Below, piece by piece: positions 8,976 through 22,693 of a stretch of 64,000 bases of DNA (the first letter of the stretch is position 1; the number at the start of each line of letters is the position of its first letter). Source of the stretch: AP-15 sp050729795 (lineage in GTDB: Bacteria > Pseudomonadota > Alphaproteobacteria > ATCC43930 > CGMCC-115725); assembly GCA_050729795.1 (NCBI GenBank), contig JBOHME010000005.1:19252-83251 (forward strand), in the 5' to 3' direction. The position numbers were made by a program, and so were the translations under genes. The notes below the pieces were generated by a model, which did no database searches, was not told where the DNA came from, and saw nothing but the letters and a program-made list of their open reading frames with translations.

Positions 8976-9112
8976 ATGATTCGTCGCTGTATTCGCGCTA
9001 CCCTGGCTGGGTCGCGAACCGGTGGCGGCATCGTGGAGCAAGGCATGACAAGCGGCTGGCGCTACCCGACGCTATGGGCTGACACCCTGGCGTGCGGATC
9101 GGATTTCGGGTG

Positions 9113-11245
9113 ATGAACGCGGCAATGGGGTGGGTGAACCGGCGATGCGGGCCGGGGTTTCGCGTGATCGCCGGCGTCTTCCTCGCATTGGTGGCAATCT
9201 GGCCTGCGGTGGCATTCGCGGCGGCGACCGGCTGGATCGGCGATGATCATGCCGCCTCGCGGCTGATTACCGCAGTCGAGGCGACCGGGGTGGCCGACAC
9301 GATCACCGCCGGGATCGAGATCCGGCTGGCGCCGGGCTGGCACACCTATTGGCGTTCGCCAGGCGATGCCGGCATCGCCCCCAGCATCGACTGGTCCGGC
9401 TCCAGCAATTTGGCGAGGGCGACAATCGCATGGCCGGCGCCGCAGCGATATTCGCTGCAAGGGTTCGAGACCGCCGGGTACCGGAACCAAATTGTGCTGC
9501 CGGTCCGCCTCAGCCTCGCGCGGGCCGGCCGACCGCTGCCGCTGCACGTCACGCTCGCCTATGCCGCCTGCTCCCAGATCTGCGTGCCCTACACGGCAAA
9601 GCTCGCGCTGACCTTGCCGGCGGGTCCTGCGGTTCGGGCGCCGGAAGCCGGGCTGATCGCCGCGGCACAAAGGCAAGTCCCGGAAAGCCTCGCCGCCGCC
9701 GGGATCGAGCTCGTCTCTGCCAATACCGTCCGCAAAGGTCATGACACTTCTCTCATCGTGCGGCTGCGTGCCGGCGGGACGCCGCTTCATGCGCCCGATC
9801 TCTTTGTCGAAGGGTTGACCGATGGCTCGCCCGGCCGCCCCCAGGTGGCATTGACGGCGTCGGGGCATATCGCCCGCCTGACGGTTCCGATCCGCGACGC
9901 CGGCAGCGCCCTCATCGCCGGCAAACGGCTGACCCTGACATTGGTGGACGGCGCCAGAGCCGCCGTGTTCACCGCCACGCCGCGGACCGGATCGCCACCC
10001 GGCAGCGACGCGCGGCTGCTCACGATCCTCGCCATCGCGCTCCTGGGCGGCCTCGTTCTGAACGCAATGCCGTGCGTGCTGCCGGTGCTGTCGCTGAAGC
10101 TGTTGTCGCTGGCGAGCCAGGCCGGGGCGGACCGGCGGCGGGTGCGGATCGGCCTCGTCATGACGGCACTTGGCGTGCTCGCCTCATTCGCGCTCATCGC
10201 CGCGGCGCTGATCGTGGCGAAGGCCGGCGGTGCTGCGGTCGGCTGGGGCATGCAGTTCCAATGGCCGTGGTTTATCGCCGCGATGGCGGCGCTGACGACA
10301 TTGTTTGCAGCGAGCCTGTGGGGTTGGCTGGCGATCGGCCTGCCGCGCCTTGTTTACGATGCCGCCGCTGTGGGTCGCAGCCGCAGGCCCTATGCCGACG
10401 CGTTTTTGACCGGTGCCTTTGCAACCCTGCTCGCGACCCCGTGCTCAGCCCCGTTTGTCGGCACCGCGGTCGGTTTCGCGTTGGCCCAAGGGCCGCGCCT
10501 CATTCTGCTGGTCTTCGCCGCGCTCGGGCTGGGTTTCGCATCCCCTTATCTGGCCGTCGCCACGGTGCCGCGGCTGGTTCGGCTGCTGCCGCGGCCGGGG
10601 CGCTGGATGGACCGGCTGCGCGTGCTGCTTGGGTTGGCGCTGCTGGCGACCGCAGCATGGCTGATCACGGTGCTGGCGGCGCTGTCGGGTGCCGCGGTGG
10701 CGTTCGGCACAGCGGCGGCGCTCACCGCCGTGCTGCTGCTGCTCGCGGTGAGACGCCGCCCCGGATTTCCGCTATCGGCGGTGCGGGTGGCTTCAACAAC
10801 CGCGACCGTTCTGATCGGCGCGGCGATCCTGTGGCCGGCGCTGGCCGGCGTCGCACCGGGCGGAACGGCAAAGCCCGACGGGCGCTGGCAGGCCTTCGAC
10901 CCGGCGGCGATCCCGCGGCTGGTCGGCGAGAACCGGATCGTCTTTGTCGATGTGACCGCCGCCTGGTGTCTGACCTGCAAGGTCAACGAAGCGGCGGTGC
11001 TCGATCGCGCGCCGGTCGCGGCGCGGCTGTTCGGCCCGGGGGTTGTCGCGATGCGCGGCGATTGGACCCGTCCCGACCCGGCGCTGACCCGATATCTGCA
11101 AAGCTTCGGGCGTTACGGCATCCCGTTCAACGCGGTCTACGGCCCGCGCCAGCCGGCCGGCCAGGTCCTGCCCGAGCTGCTGACCGCGACGGCGGTCGAT
11201 CGGGCGCTCGACCGGGCCGCCGCACCGGCGACCGTGGCGCGATGA
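9113..11245 (+). CDS. DsbD/ScsB-family protein-disulfide reductase
   Basis: Inner-membrane thiol reductase that carries electrons from cytoplasmic thioredoxin to periplasmic proteins, about 710 residues. It has a signal peptide (hydrophobic core VIAGVFLALVAIWPAVAFA), an N-terminal DsbD-alpha-like periplasmic domain with Cys in YAACSQICVPY, a membrane domain of about eight helices with the redox cysteines in NAMPCVLPVLS and ATPCSAPF, and a C-terminal thioredoxin domain with WCLTCK (about 618-623). The longer periplasmic domain and order fit the ScsB-type branch. The start could also be GTG 9092; ATG 9113 gives a cleaner signal peptide. A small membrane protein gene follows after 16 bases, probably in the same transcript. 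Confidence 0.9.
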   Translation: MNAAMGWVNRRCGPGFRVIAGVFLALVAIWPAVAFAAATGWIGDDHAASRLITAVEATGVADTITAGIEIRLAPGWHTYWRSPGDAGIAPSIDWSGSSNLARATIAWPAPQRYSLQGFETAGYRNQIVLPVRLSLARAGRPLPLHVTLAYAACSQICVPYTAKLALTLPAGPAVRAPEAGLIAAAQRQVPESLAAAGIELVSANTVRKGHDTSLIVRLRAGGTPLHAPDLFVEGLTDGSPGRPQVALTASGHIARLTVPIRDAGSALIAGKRLTLTLVDGARAAVFTATPRTGSPPGSDARLLTILAIALLGGLVLNAMPCVLPVLSLKLLSLASQAGADRRRVRIGLVMTALGVLASFALIAAALIVAKAGGAAVGWGMQFQWPWFIAAMAALTTLFAASLWGWLAIGLPRLVYDAAAVGRSRRPYADAFLTGAFATLLATPCSAPFVGTAVGFALAQGPRLILLVFAALGLGFASPYLAVATVPRLVRLLPRPGRWMDRLRVLLGLALLATAAWLITVLAALSGAAVAFGTAAALTAVLLLLAVRRRPGFPLSAVRVASTTATVLIGAAILWPALAGVAPGGTAKPDGRWQAFDPAAIPRLVGENRIVFVDVTAAWCLTCKVNEAAVLDRAPVAARLFGPGVVAMRGDWTRPDPALTRYLQSFGRYGIPFNAVYGPRQPAGQVLPELLTATAVDRALDRAAAPATVAR

Positions 11246-11261
11246 TCGCGGCAGCCCATCA

Positions 11262-11468
11262 ATGAGCCGACCATTGCGGGATAGCGATCGCGAGACCGAA
11301 GAAAGACGGACTCTCGCCCTGATCGGGCTGATTATCGTGCTGGCGCTGGCGATTGCCGGTGTCGTGCTGATCCGCGCTCTCGGCCAGGAAGCGCAGCTCG
11401 AGGATTGCCTGATGTCGGGGCGAACCAACTGCGCACCAATCGAATTGCCGCTGACCGAGGTGCGATAG
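11262..11468 (+). CDS. Small single-span membrane protein
   Basis: Unrecognised protein of 68 residues. A charged N-terminus (RDSDRETEERR) is followed by one membrane helix, LALIGLIIVLALAIAGVVLI (about residues 18-37), and a short outer tail with two cysteines (EDCLMSGRTNCAPIE). The start ATG lies 16 bases after the DsbD-like stop, which suggests co-transcription. The two cysteines in the presumed periplasmic tail could make it a redox substrate or partner of that protein, but this is inference from position only. Confidence 0.7.
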   Translation: MSRPLRDSDRETEERRTLALIGLIIVLALAIAGVVLIRALGQEAQLEDCLMSGRTNCAPIELPLTEVR

Positions 11469-11532
11469 CCGCGTTGTTTCGCGAAGATCCGCGCGTGCAG
11501 GGCTCGTCGCGCCAATCCCGCATCGGTCCGAT

Positions 11533-12705
11533 CTACGCCGTCTCCTCGAAGATTTCACGGCCGATCAGCATGCGGCGGATCTCCGATGTGCCGGCGCCGA
11601 TCTCGTAGAGCTTGGCGTCGCGCAGCAGGCGCCCGGCCGGGAAGTCGTTGATGTAGCCATTCCCGCCGAGGATCTGCACCGCGTCCAAGGCTGCGGCGGT
11701 GGCCCGTTCAGCCGCGTAGAGGATCGCGCCGGCGGCGTCGCGGCGTGTCGTCTGGCTGCGGTCGCAGGCGCGCGCCACCGCGTAGACATAGGCTTTGCAG
11801 GCGTTCATCGCGGTGTACATGTCGGCGATCTTGGCCTGGATCAGCTGGAACCCGCCGATCGGCTGGCCGAACTGCCGGCGATCGTGGACATAAGGGACCA
11901 CCAGATCGAGACAGGCCTGCATGATGCCGAGCGGTCCGGCGGCCAGCACTGCGCGCTCGTAATCGAGCCCGCTCATCAGCACCCGCACGCCCTCGTCCGC
12001 GGCGCCGAGCAGGTTCTCGACAGGAACCTCGCAGTCCTCGAACACCAGCTCCGAGGTCGGCGACCCGCGCATGCCGAGCTTGTCGAGCTTCTGCGCCGGG
12101 CGGAACCCTTTGAAGTCTTTCTCGATCAAAAAGGCGGTGAGGCCGTGCGCACCGACATCGGGCCGGGTCTTGGCGTAGACGACAAGGGTATCGGCGGCAT
12201 GGCCGTTGGTGATCCACAGCTTGGTGCCATTGAGGACATAATGGTCACCGTGCCGATCGGCGCGCAGCCGCATCGACATGACATCGGATCCGGCACCGGG
12301 CTCGCTCATCGCCAGCGCGCCGACATGCTCCCCGGAAATCAGCCTCGGGAGGTATTTGCGCTTTTGCACCTCGCTGCCGTTGCGCCGGATCTGGTTGACG
12401 CACAGATTCGAATGCGCGCCATAAGAAAGCCCGACCGAGGCCGAGGCGCGGCTCACCTCCTCCATCGCCACGCAATGCGCGAGATAGCCCATTTGCGCGC
12501 CGCCATATTCCTCCTCGACGGTGATGCCGTGCAGACCGAGCGCCCCCATCTGCGGCCACAGCTCGCGCGGAAAGCGGTCGCTGCGATCGATCTCGGCGGC
12601 GAGCGGCGCCACCTTGTCCTCGGCAAAATCGCGCACCGAGGCGCGCAGCATGTCGATCTCCGATCCGAGATCGAAATCGAGCGAGGTGAGCCGGGTATTC
12701 TGCAT
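11533..12705 (-). CDS. ivd: Isovaleryl-CoA dehydrogenase
   Basis: Flavoprotein of the acyl-CoA dehydrogenase family; oxidises isovaleryl-CoA to 3-methylcrotonyl-CoA in leucine breakdown and passes electrons to ETF. The 390 residues are full length. Seen: the FAD/substrate motifs GALAMSEPGAGSDVMSM and LWITNG, and the catalytic glutamate E250 in SGLDYERAVLA. That position in helix G is the isovaleryl-CoA dehydrogenase arrangement, unlike short- and medium-chain enzymes, where the base is near residue 370. The C-terminus ILGGNGYINDFP is also typical. It starts at ATG 12705. No methylcrotonyl-CoA carboxylase genes sit beside it; etfBA lies about 17 kb away in the window. Confidence 0.9.
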   Translation of the reverse strand: MQNTRLTSLDFDLGSEIDMLRASVRDFAEDKVAPLAAEIDRSDRFPRELWPQMGALGLHGITVEEEYGGAQMGYLAHCVAMEEVSRASASVGLSYGAHSNLCVNQIRRNGSEVQKRKYLPRLISGEHVGALAMSEPGAGSDVMSMRLRADRHGDHYVLNGTKLWITNGHAADTLVVYAKTRPDVGAHGLTAFLIEKDFKGFRPAQKLDKLGMRGSPTSELVFEDCEVPVENLLGAADEGVRVLMSGLDYERAVLAAGPLGIMQACLDLVVPYVHDRRQFGQPIGGFQLIQAKIADMYTAMNACKAYVYAVARACDRSQTTRRDAAGAILYAAERATAAALDAVQILGGNGYINDFPAGRLLRDAKLYEIGAGTSEIRRMLIGREIFEETA

Positions 12706-12863
12706 CGATCGAGCACCCTCGTGCCGGAGTTCCGGACCGCTCGCCGGCCGCTCGCGTCAATGGGCGGCGCCGGGCGCGTCGGAAATCCGCCGCTCGTTTT
12801 GACGAAATGCCGCTGCTGGCGGGCCCTCGTGTACCCATATCAGACGGCAGAAAAGCCGAGAAC

Positions 12864-13316
12864 ATGCGCATCGCCCAGACCCGCCTGACATTCGAGACCG
12901 CACCGCGCGAGATCAGGGAGATCACGCGCGAGATCGCCGGCTGGGTTGAGGGCCAGCACATCGGCAGCGGATTGTTGACCATCTATCTCGCGCACACTTC
13001 GGCCTCGCTGTTGATCCAGGAGAACGCCTCGCCGGATGTCCGCACCGATCTCGACACGTTTCTGCACCGCCTCGTGCCGGAGGATATGGCGCTCTACCGT
13101 CACAATGACGAGGGACCGGACGACATGCCGGCGCATATCAAGGCGGCCTTGACGCAGGTGCAGCTGACAATCCCGGTGATCGACAGCGCATTGCAGCTGG
13201 GCGTTTGGCAGGGGATCTTTTTGCTCGAACATCGCGCCGCGCCACATCGCCGCGAGCTGATTCTGACGCTGATCGGCGAGGAGGCGGTCGCCGCGGCCAC
13301 CGCGCCGCCGGGCTAA
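12864..13316 (+). CDS. YjbQ family protein (UPF0047)
   Basis: Protein of 150 residues of the YjbQ/UPF0047 family, widespread and structurally a compact beta barrel trimer. Some members show weak thiamine-phosphate synthase activity; the physiological role is unsettled. Seen: the core GLLTIYLAHTSASLLIQENA (about 33-52), the His-rich segment YRHNDEGPDDMPAHIK (about 77-92), and the end WQGIFLLEHR. ATG 12864 opens the domain; a longer reading adds only low-quality residues. It is divergent from ivd across 158 bases in which I see no clear site, and is followed by a weak hairpin. Confidence 0.9.
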   Translation: MRIAQTRLTFETAPREIREITREIAGWVEGQHIGSGLLTIYLAHTSASLLIQENASPDVRTDLDTFLHRLVPEDMALYRHNDEGPDDMPAHIKAALTQVQLTIPVIDSALQLGVWQGIFLLEHRAAPHRRELILTLIGEEAVAAATAPPG

Positions 13317-13319
13317 GGG

Positions 13320-13341
13320 TCGGCTTTCCGGTGTAAGCCGA
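13320..13341 (+). terminator. Possible hairpin terminator after the YjbQ gene
   Basis: Perfect 7-base stem TCGGCTT / AAGCCGA with an 8-base loop, starting three bases after the YjbQ stop. Only a short T run (GCGTTTCG) follows, so intrinsic termination would be weak. Confidence 0.35.
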
Positions 13342-13390
13342 GCGTTTCGTGCGCTATTTTCGCGGCATCCGCAGCGGAAGGAATCTGCCG

Positions 13391-14308
13391 ATGCCGTCGG
13401 ATGTGTTGTTGCCGGCCGTCAACCTGATCGCCACCCCGGGGCGCAGGCGCGCAACGCTCGGTCTCGCCCGCGAAATCGAGAGCCGGGGCTTTGCCGGTAT
13501 CTCGGTGTCGAGCTCATTTGGCAATTTCGCGCAATGCATCGGCCTTGCCTTCGCCACGCAGAGCATCACCTTCGCCACCGCGATCGCGCCGATCTATGCC
13601 CAGAATGTCGACGAGTTCGCCGATGGTGCCGCCTATCTCCACGAGGTTTCCGGCGGCCGCTTCCAGTTCGGCATCGGCGTCGCCCACCCGCCGAGCCACG
13701 TGCGGCTCGGTGTGACCCCGGGCCGGCCGCTCGCCGACATCCGCGCCTTTGTCGAGAAATTCAAATCGCATGACGGCAGCGGCCCGTTGCCGCCGGTCAT
13801 CCTCGCCACACTGCGCCGGCGGATGGTGGCGCTCGCCGGCGAGATCGCCGACGGCTTGATCTTCGCCAATGGCAGCCGGTCGCATATGCGCCAATCGCTG
13901 GCCGCCCTGCCAGCCGACCGGCGCAGCGACCCGAATTTCTTTATCGGCAACCGCATTCGCACCTGCATCGCCGAGAATGCCGACGAAGCCAAGGAAGTGC
14001 TGCGGCGGACGATGGCCAACTACGCATTGATGCCGTATTACCGCAACTATTGGAAAGAGGCCGGCTATATCGAAGAGATGAGCGCAGTCGAAACCGCACT
14101 CGCTGCGGGCCGGCCAGAGGAGGTGCCGCGCTGTCTCAGCGATCGGTGGTTTGCCGATGTGACCCTGTTCGGGCCGCCTTCGAAGGTTCGCGAAGGGGTC
14201 GAGGCGTGGCGCGACGCCGGCATCCGCAGCCCGGTGGTGGTGCCGCTATCGGCCGACGGCAATCAGGAAACCGCATTGCGCCAGCTGTTCGCCGCTTTCG
14301 CCGATTGA
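13391..14308 (+). CDS. LLM-class flavin-dependent oxidoreductase
   Basis: Bacterial luciferase-like monooxygenase or reductase with a TIM-barrel fold, 305 residues, using FMN or F420. Seen: the N-terminal strand-helix unit ATLGLAREIESRGFAGISV, FATAIAPIYAQNVDEFADGAAYLHEVSGGRF (read as two blocks around residues 60-90), GIGVAHPPSHV, and the C-terminal VTLFGPPSKVREGVEAWRDAGI. All are standard in this class. ATG 13391 is preceded by GGAAGGAA at workable distance; the earlier in-frame start adds 14 unconserved residues. The substrate cannot be told from sequence. It lies between yjbQ and lhr on the same strand but shows no functional link to either. Confidence 0.85.
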   Translation: MPSDVLLPAVNLIATPGRRRATLGLAREIESRGFAGISVSSSFGNFAQCIGLAFATQSITFATAIAPIYAQNVDEFADGAAYLHEVSGGRFQFGIGVAHPPSHVRLGVTPGRPLADIRAFVEKFKSHDGSGPLPPVILATLRRRMVALAGEIADGLIFANGSRSHMRQSLAALPADRRSDPNFFIGNRIRTCIAENADEAKEVLRRTMANYALMPYYRNYWKEAGYIEEMSAVETALAAGRPEEVPRCLSDRWFADVTLFGPPSKVREGVEAWRDAGIRSPVVVPLSADGNQETALRQLFAAFAD

Positions 14309-14375
14309 TCCGGCGGTCGATCCGACCTTTATTTGTGCGACGATCGTTCCGCCCCGTGCCATTGCGAGATCGTCC

Positions 14376-18701
<4,326 letters not shown>

Positions 18702-18713
18702 TCGAGGCCGCGG

Positions 18714-20345
18714 TCAGGCGGCATGCCGGGCCACGCCGCCGGTGCCGGAAGCGTCGAGGATCATCTCCGCACCCTTCTCGGCGATCATGATCACCGTCGC
18801 GTTGGTGTTGCCCGAAACCACGGTCGGCATCACCGACGCATCGATGACCCGCAGGCTTTCGATCCCGTGCACGCGCAGCTCGGTATCGACGACCGCATGC
18901 TCGGAGCCGCCCATCATGCAGGTCGAGGTCGGATGATAGGTCGTGCCGGCGGTCTTCGCGATGTGGTCGAGCCATTGCGCATCGGTCTCGGTCGCCGGTC
19001 CGGGCACCACCTCGCCGACCGCGAGCGCCGCCATCGCCGGGCTCTCGAACACCTTGCGCGCGATCCGCAGCCCGGCGATCAGGGTGTCCTTGTCGGCCTG
19101 GGTCGACAAATAATTGGGCTGGATCGCCGGCGGGATCGCAGGGTAGGGCGAGCGGATTCTGAGCCAGCCGCGGCTTTCCGGCCGGCACGGGATGCAGGTC
19201 GCCTGGCAACCGGGGAAGTCGTGCATTTCCTTGCCTGGCGTGACAAAGCTGCCGGCGAGAAACTGGTACTGCACATCGGGTGAATCGAGCCCGGGCCGGG
19301 TGCGCACAAAGAGCCCGATCGGTGCGGCCCCCATCATCAAGGCGCCACGCCGCGCCAGCGCGTATTCGAGCCCGGCCCGCAACTGGCGTAGCCGGGAGCG
19401 AGAAATCTCGTTCAATGTATTGGCGCGGCGCATCCGGTAGACGACACGCGAATTCAGATGATCCTGCAAATTCTCGCCGACGCCGGGCAGGTCGTGGACC
19501 ACGGTGATGCCGTGACTGCGCAGCAATTCGCCCGGCCCGACGCCGGAGAGCTGCAAGAGCTGCGGCGAGTTGATCGACCCGCCGGCGAGGATCACCTCGC
19601 CCCGAGCGCGCACCCGGTGGACGGCGCCGGCCTGCGCGTATTCGAGACCGACCGCGCGGCGCCCGTCGAACAGCACCCGGTACGCCAGCGCGTGGATTTC
19701 GAGCGTCAGGTTCGGCCGCTTCAAGGCCGGACGCAGATAGGCCACCGCGGCGCTGCAGCGGCGCTTGTTGCGCACGGTCACCTGCAACGGCCCGACGCCG
19801 TCCTGCTCGGCGCCGTTGAAATCGTCGTTGCGCCTGTAGCCGGCCTGCTCCGCGGCCGCGATAAACGCGTCGTGCAATTCGTGCCGGGCCCGCAGATCGG
19901 AGACGCTGAGCGGACCGCCTGCGCCATGATGCTGGTCGGCGCCGTGCTCCTGATCCTCGGCGCGCCGGAAATAGGGCAGCACGTCGTCATAGGACCAGCC
20001 GGCATTGCCGAGCTGGCGCCACAGGTCAAAATCCTGGCGCTGCCCGCGGATGTAGATGAGCCCGTTGATCGAGCTCGACCCGCCGAGGACCTTGCCGCGC
20101 GGCCACGGTATCCGGCGGCCGGCCAGCCCCGGCTGCGGCTCGGTCTCGAACTGCCAGGTGATCTTCGGGTGGTAGATGTTGCGGTAGAACCCGGCCGGGA
20201 TATGGATCCAGGGGTTGTTATCCTTGCCGCCGGCTTCGAGCAGCAGCACCCGCGATTGCCGGTCGGCGCTGAGCCGATTGGCGAGAACGCAGCCGGCCGA
20301 GCCGGCGCCGACGACGATGTAATCGAACTCTCTTTCCTGCGGCAT
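18714..20345 (-). CDS. GMC-family FAD-dependent oxidoreductase (choline dehydrogenase-like)
   Basis: FAD enzyme of the glucose-methanol-choline family that oxidises an alcohol group, about 543 residues. Seen: the dinucleotide fold FDYIVVGAGSAGCVLANRL at the N-terminus, the GMC signature PRGKVLGGSSSINGLIYIRG near residue 83, GSINSPQLLQLSGVGP near residue 260, and the catalytic pair His in TYHPTSTC and Asn in VVSGNTNATV near the end. ATG 20345 places the fold at the very start; a start at 20378 adds 11 residues. The family covers many substrates (choline, long-chain alcohols, polyethylene glycol), and nothing nearby points to one. No betaine aldehyde dehydrogenase gene accompanies it. Confidence 0.88.
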   Translation of the reverse strand: MPQEREFDYIVVGAGSAGCVLANRLSADRQSRVLLLEAGGKDNNPWIHIPAGFYRNIYHPKITWQFETEPQPGLAGRRIPWPRGKVLGGSSSINGLIYIRGQRQDFDLWRQLGNAGWSYDDVLPYFRRAEDQEHGADQHHGAGGPLSVSDLRARHELHDAFIAAAEQAGYRRNDDFNGAEQDGVGPLQVTVRNKRRCSAAVAYLRPALKRPNLTLEIHALAYRVLFDGRRAVGLEYAQAGAVHRVRARGEVILAGGSINSPQLLQLSGVGPGELLRSHGITVVHDLPGVGENLQDHLNSRVVYRMRRANTLNEISRSRLRQLRAGLEYALARRGALMMGAAPIGLFVRTRPGLDSPDVQYQFLAGSFVTPGKEMHDFPGCQATCIPCRPESRGWLRIRSPYPAIPPAIQPNYLSTQADKDTLIAGLRIARKVFESPAMAALAVGEVVPGPATETDAQWLDHIAKTAGTTYHPTSTCMMGGSEHAVVDTELRVHGIESLRVIDASVMPTVVSGNTNATVIMIAEKGAEMILDASGTGGVARHAA

Positions 20346-20500
20346 GGTCGCAACCGCCGTAGCTTCATCGACGCGCATTCTATCAATGACGGAAGAGGCC
20401 TGTCATCGCGACAAGCCGAAGGCTGCGCCGGAAATCCCGATCAAAGCTGTCCCGGTCAGGACATAGCGGCGCGAGCCGGTGCCACTCGTCGAAGAGTTGG

Positions 20501-21295
20501 CTACCGACCGGGACGCCGCAGATTGCCGGTCGGGTCGTATTGCCGGATCTGCAATAATCCGAGCGCATAGGCGATGTCTGCGGGCCGCACCGGCGCCGCG
20601 TCGGTGCGGCAGATGCTCGCATGCACCATATAGATATAGCCGCCCTGCCACGGCGGTCCTGCTCTCTTTACCGCAACGCATTGATGCGGGCCTTCGAAGA
20701 ATTCGATGGATTTGTCTTCACCATCTCCGCCCAGATTGTGCCAATTAGTGCCCCGCCGCGTCACTTGGTTCATATCTTGAAAGTCTTCTTGATTGTATCC
20801 TGGGTAGCCACTGACATAGCAATATTGGGAGTGAAACCCAATCGCCGTCACCTTATAAGGATCTGTTATCGTCGTATCTGCTTCAATCGACAAGTCTCCG
20901 GTATTATACATCACCGCATCAAGGGCTATGTCACAATTGCTGCCGCCCTTCGGATTGGTAATTTGATCGGTCTGGCCCGGTATCAGCCGATATCCCAGCA
21001 GACACTTGCTGCCTGCGACAGCGGCGATGCGGGTCTCGGTGCATGGGACCACGGGGAATTTATCCTCCTCGACCCGGTATCGGCCGGAATACGGATTGCG
21101 TGCATCGGCCTTGCCGGGTTCGCGCAGGTAAGGTGGCGCCACTACGGCTGCTGGCGCAGTCACGGTGACTTCCGGGAGCGACAGCTGGGTTTGCTCGGCC
21201 GAGGCGGTGCTCAGCCACGCCGACCCTACCGCCACCGCCGGGATCATCGCGGCGCCCAGTTTTATTCTAGCCCGCATGATCGGCATCCCGATCAT
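20501..21295 (-). CDS. Secreted protein of unknown function with six cysteines
   Basis: Unrecognised exported protein, about 264 residues. A signal peptide is clear (RARIKLGAAMIPAVAVGSAWLSTASA, then EQT; core about residues 10-31). The mature part has a Pro/Val linker, then six Cys (VPCTE, SKCLL, SNCDI, QYCYV, HQCVA, SICRT), an even number consistent with three disulfides. Aromatic and glycine-rich segments (GFHSQYCYVSGYPGYNQ) suggest a beta-rich extracellular domain. Base composition over about 20640-21000 is noticeably less GC-rich than the neighbours, which could mean recent acquisition. The start may be 21295 or 21277. A promoter candidate lies at 21345-21373. I assign no function. Confidence 0.75.
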   Translation of the reverse strand: MIGMPIMRARIKLGAAMIPAVAVGSAWLSTASAEQTQLSLPEVTVTAPAAVVAPPYLREPGKADARNPYSGRYRVEEDKFPVVPCTETRIAAVAGSKCLLGYRLIPGQTDQITNPKGGSNCDIALDAVMYNTGDLSIEADTTITDPYKVTAIGFHSQYCYVSGYPGYNQEDFQDMNQVTRRGTNWHNLGGDGEDKSIEFFEGPHQCVAVKRAGPPWQGGYIYMVHASICRTDAAPVRPADIAYALGLLQIRQYDPTGNLRRPGR

Positions 21296-21344
21296 CAAGC
21301 CCAGGCCCCCGTGCCACAGGTTCCCGCGCGGGTTTTAGGATTTG

Positions 21345-21373
21345 ATCATATGTCAACCGAGAAATCGTCGCAA
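21345..21373 (-). promoter_or_regulatory. Sigma70-like promoter for the secreted protein gene
   Basis: On the minus strand, TTGCGA (21373-21368), a 17-base spacer and TATGAT (21350-21345) match the -35/-10 pattern in 4 and 5 of 6 positions. The predicted start point lies about 40 bases upstream of the ATG at 21295. The rest of the 216-base gap to 21511 holds no gene I can support. Confidence 0.45.
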
Positions 21374-21511
21374 TTTTAGACCCGGCAGCGGTGGTTCGAG
21401 CGCCACAAGCGCAATTCCGGTTCCGCCCGCGAACGCGGCGGGCCCGAGGTCTCGGTCAAGATCGGCTTTGCGCTGACGCATTAGCCCGACACGGCAATCC
21501 CGCAGACGGCC

Positions 21512-22693
21512 TCAGCGCCACAGCCGGTCGCTGGCGAGGCGCGCACCTTCGGCCAGCGCCGCGAGCTTCGCCCACACCACCGAGGGCGCCACCGCATTGT
21601 CGATAAATGCAAAGGTGGCAAAGCCGCAATCCGCCCCGGCGATCACCCGTTCGCGGCCAACGATTGCCGCATAATGGCCGATGCGCTGGGCGATCAGCCG
21701 GGGATGCTCGACAAAATTGGTCGTCGAATCGATGACACCGGGGATCAGCACCTTGTCCTCGGGGATTTTCGCGTCGCGCAAATCCTCCCATTCATGGGCA
21801 TGGCGCGGGTTGGCCGCCTCGAACGACAATCCCGACGGCCGCGCCCGCAGTGCGACGCCGATCGTCTTTGCGAGCGGGATATCGTGAGTGTGCGGCCCCT
21901 CGTAATTGCCCCAGCACAGATGCATGCGCATCGCCTCGGGCGGAATATTGGCGGTCGCATGGTTCAGGGCGGCGATGTTGCGCTCGGCAATGCGCAAAAA
22001 CGCGTCGTCGGACAGGTGCTGATACTGGTTGTGGCGGGCCGAGCCGAGATCGGGCGCGTCGATCTGCAGGATAAAGCCGGCGCGATGGATCGCCTCGTAC
22101 TCTTCCCGCAGCGCATTGGCCAGGGCTTCGACATAGGCGTCCTCGTCCCGGTAATAGCGGTCGGGGACGAACTTTGTCAGCACCCCCGGTGAGGCGGCAT
22201 TCATAAACGCCTCGACCGGCTTTGCCGCGTTGCAGGCTTCGCTGAGATTGGCAAGATCGACGGCGAGCGGCCGGCGGTCCTCGTAGGTGACCGCACCGGT
22301 GCAGCACGGCACCGCCTCGCGGGTGAACCACGCAGCACCGCGCCGCTGGTTCGAGCGCGCGTGAAAATCGGGATGCTCCAAGAGATCGAGATGCGCCGCG
22401 GTCTGCGGCGGCTCGTCACCGGCGCCGCCCCGGAAGGCGGTGATGCCAGACAGCCGGTGGCGTACGTAGAAGGTGTAGGAAATCTTGCCGAGTTCGCCAT
22501 CGCATACGCTGTCGATCCCGGCGGCGACTTGCTTGTGCACGATCTCGTGCACCGCGCTCGCCAGGCAGGCATCAAACGCCGCCTGCTCGATCGGTCTGCC
22601 AACCTCCCGCGCCTCAAGGAATTCGAGCAGATCGGGCGGGCGCGGCAGGCTGCCGACATGCGTCGTCAGAATGCGGTCGGTGCTGAGCTTCAT
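21512..22693 (-). CDS. Cobalamin-independent methionine synthase-like protein, copy 1
   Basis: Protein of 393 residues related to the C-terminal catalytic domain of MetE (COG0620): a TIM barrel with a zinc site that activates a thiol for alkyl transfer. The zinc ligands appear intact: H-x-C in MRMHLCWGNYEG and the later Cys in GADCGFATF. Other conserved blocks are the N-terminal LTTHVGSLPRP, GIDSVCDGELGK, and GFILQIDAPDL. It lacks the N-terminal MetE domain, so it is not a standard methionine synthase. An AGGG-type Shine-Dalgarno precedes ATG 22693. Copy 2 (23850) is its close paralogue, with the same LTTHVGSLPRPP start. Thiol and alkyl donor are unknown. Confidence 0.82.
   Translation of the reverse strand: MKLSTDRILTTHVGSLPRPPDLLEFLEAREVGRPIEQAAFDACLASAVHEIVHKQVAAGIDSVCDGELGKISYTFYVRHRLSGITAFRGGAGDEPPQTAAHLDLLEHPDFHARSNQRRGAAWFTREAVPCCTGAVTYEDRRPLAVDLANLSEACNAAKPVEAFMNAASPGVLTKFVPDRYYRDEDAYVEALANALREEYEAIHRAGFILQIDAPDLGSARHNQYQHLSDDAFLRIAERNIAALNHATANIPPEAMRMHLCWGNYEGPHTHDIPLAKTIGVALRARPSGLSFEAANPRHAHEWEDLRDAKIPEDKVLIPGVIDSTTNFVEHPRLIAQRIGHYAAIVGRERVIAGADCGFATFAFIDNAVAPSVVWAKLAALAEGARLASDRLWR

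Noticed and set aside
21512..22693. Full-length methionine synthase MetE
   Set aside because: Only the C-terminal zinc domain is present; length about half of MetE, so it is only a MetE-like protein.
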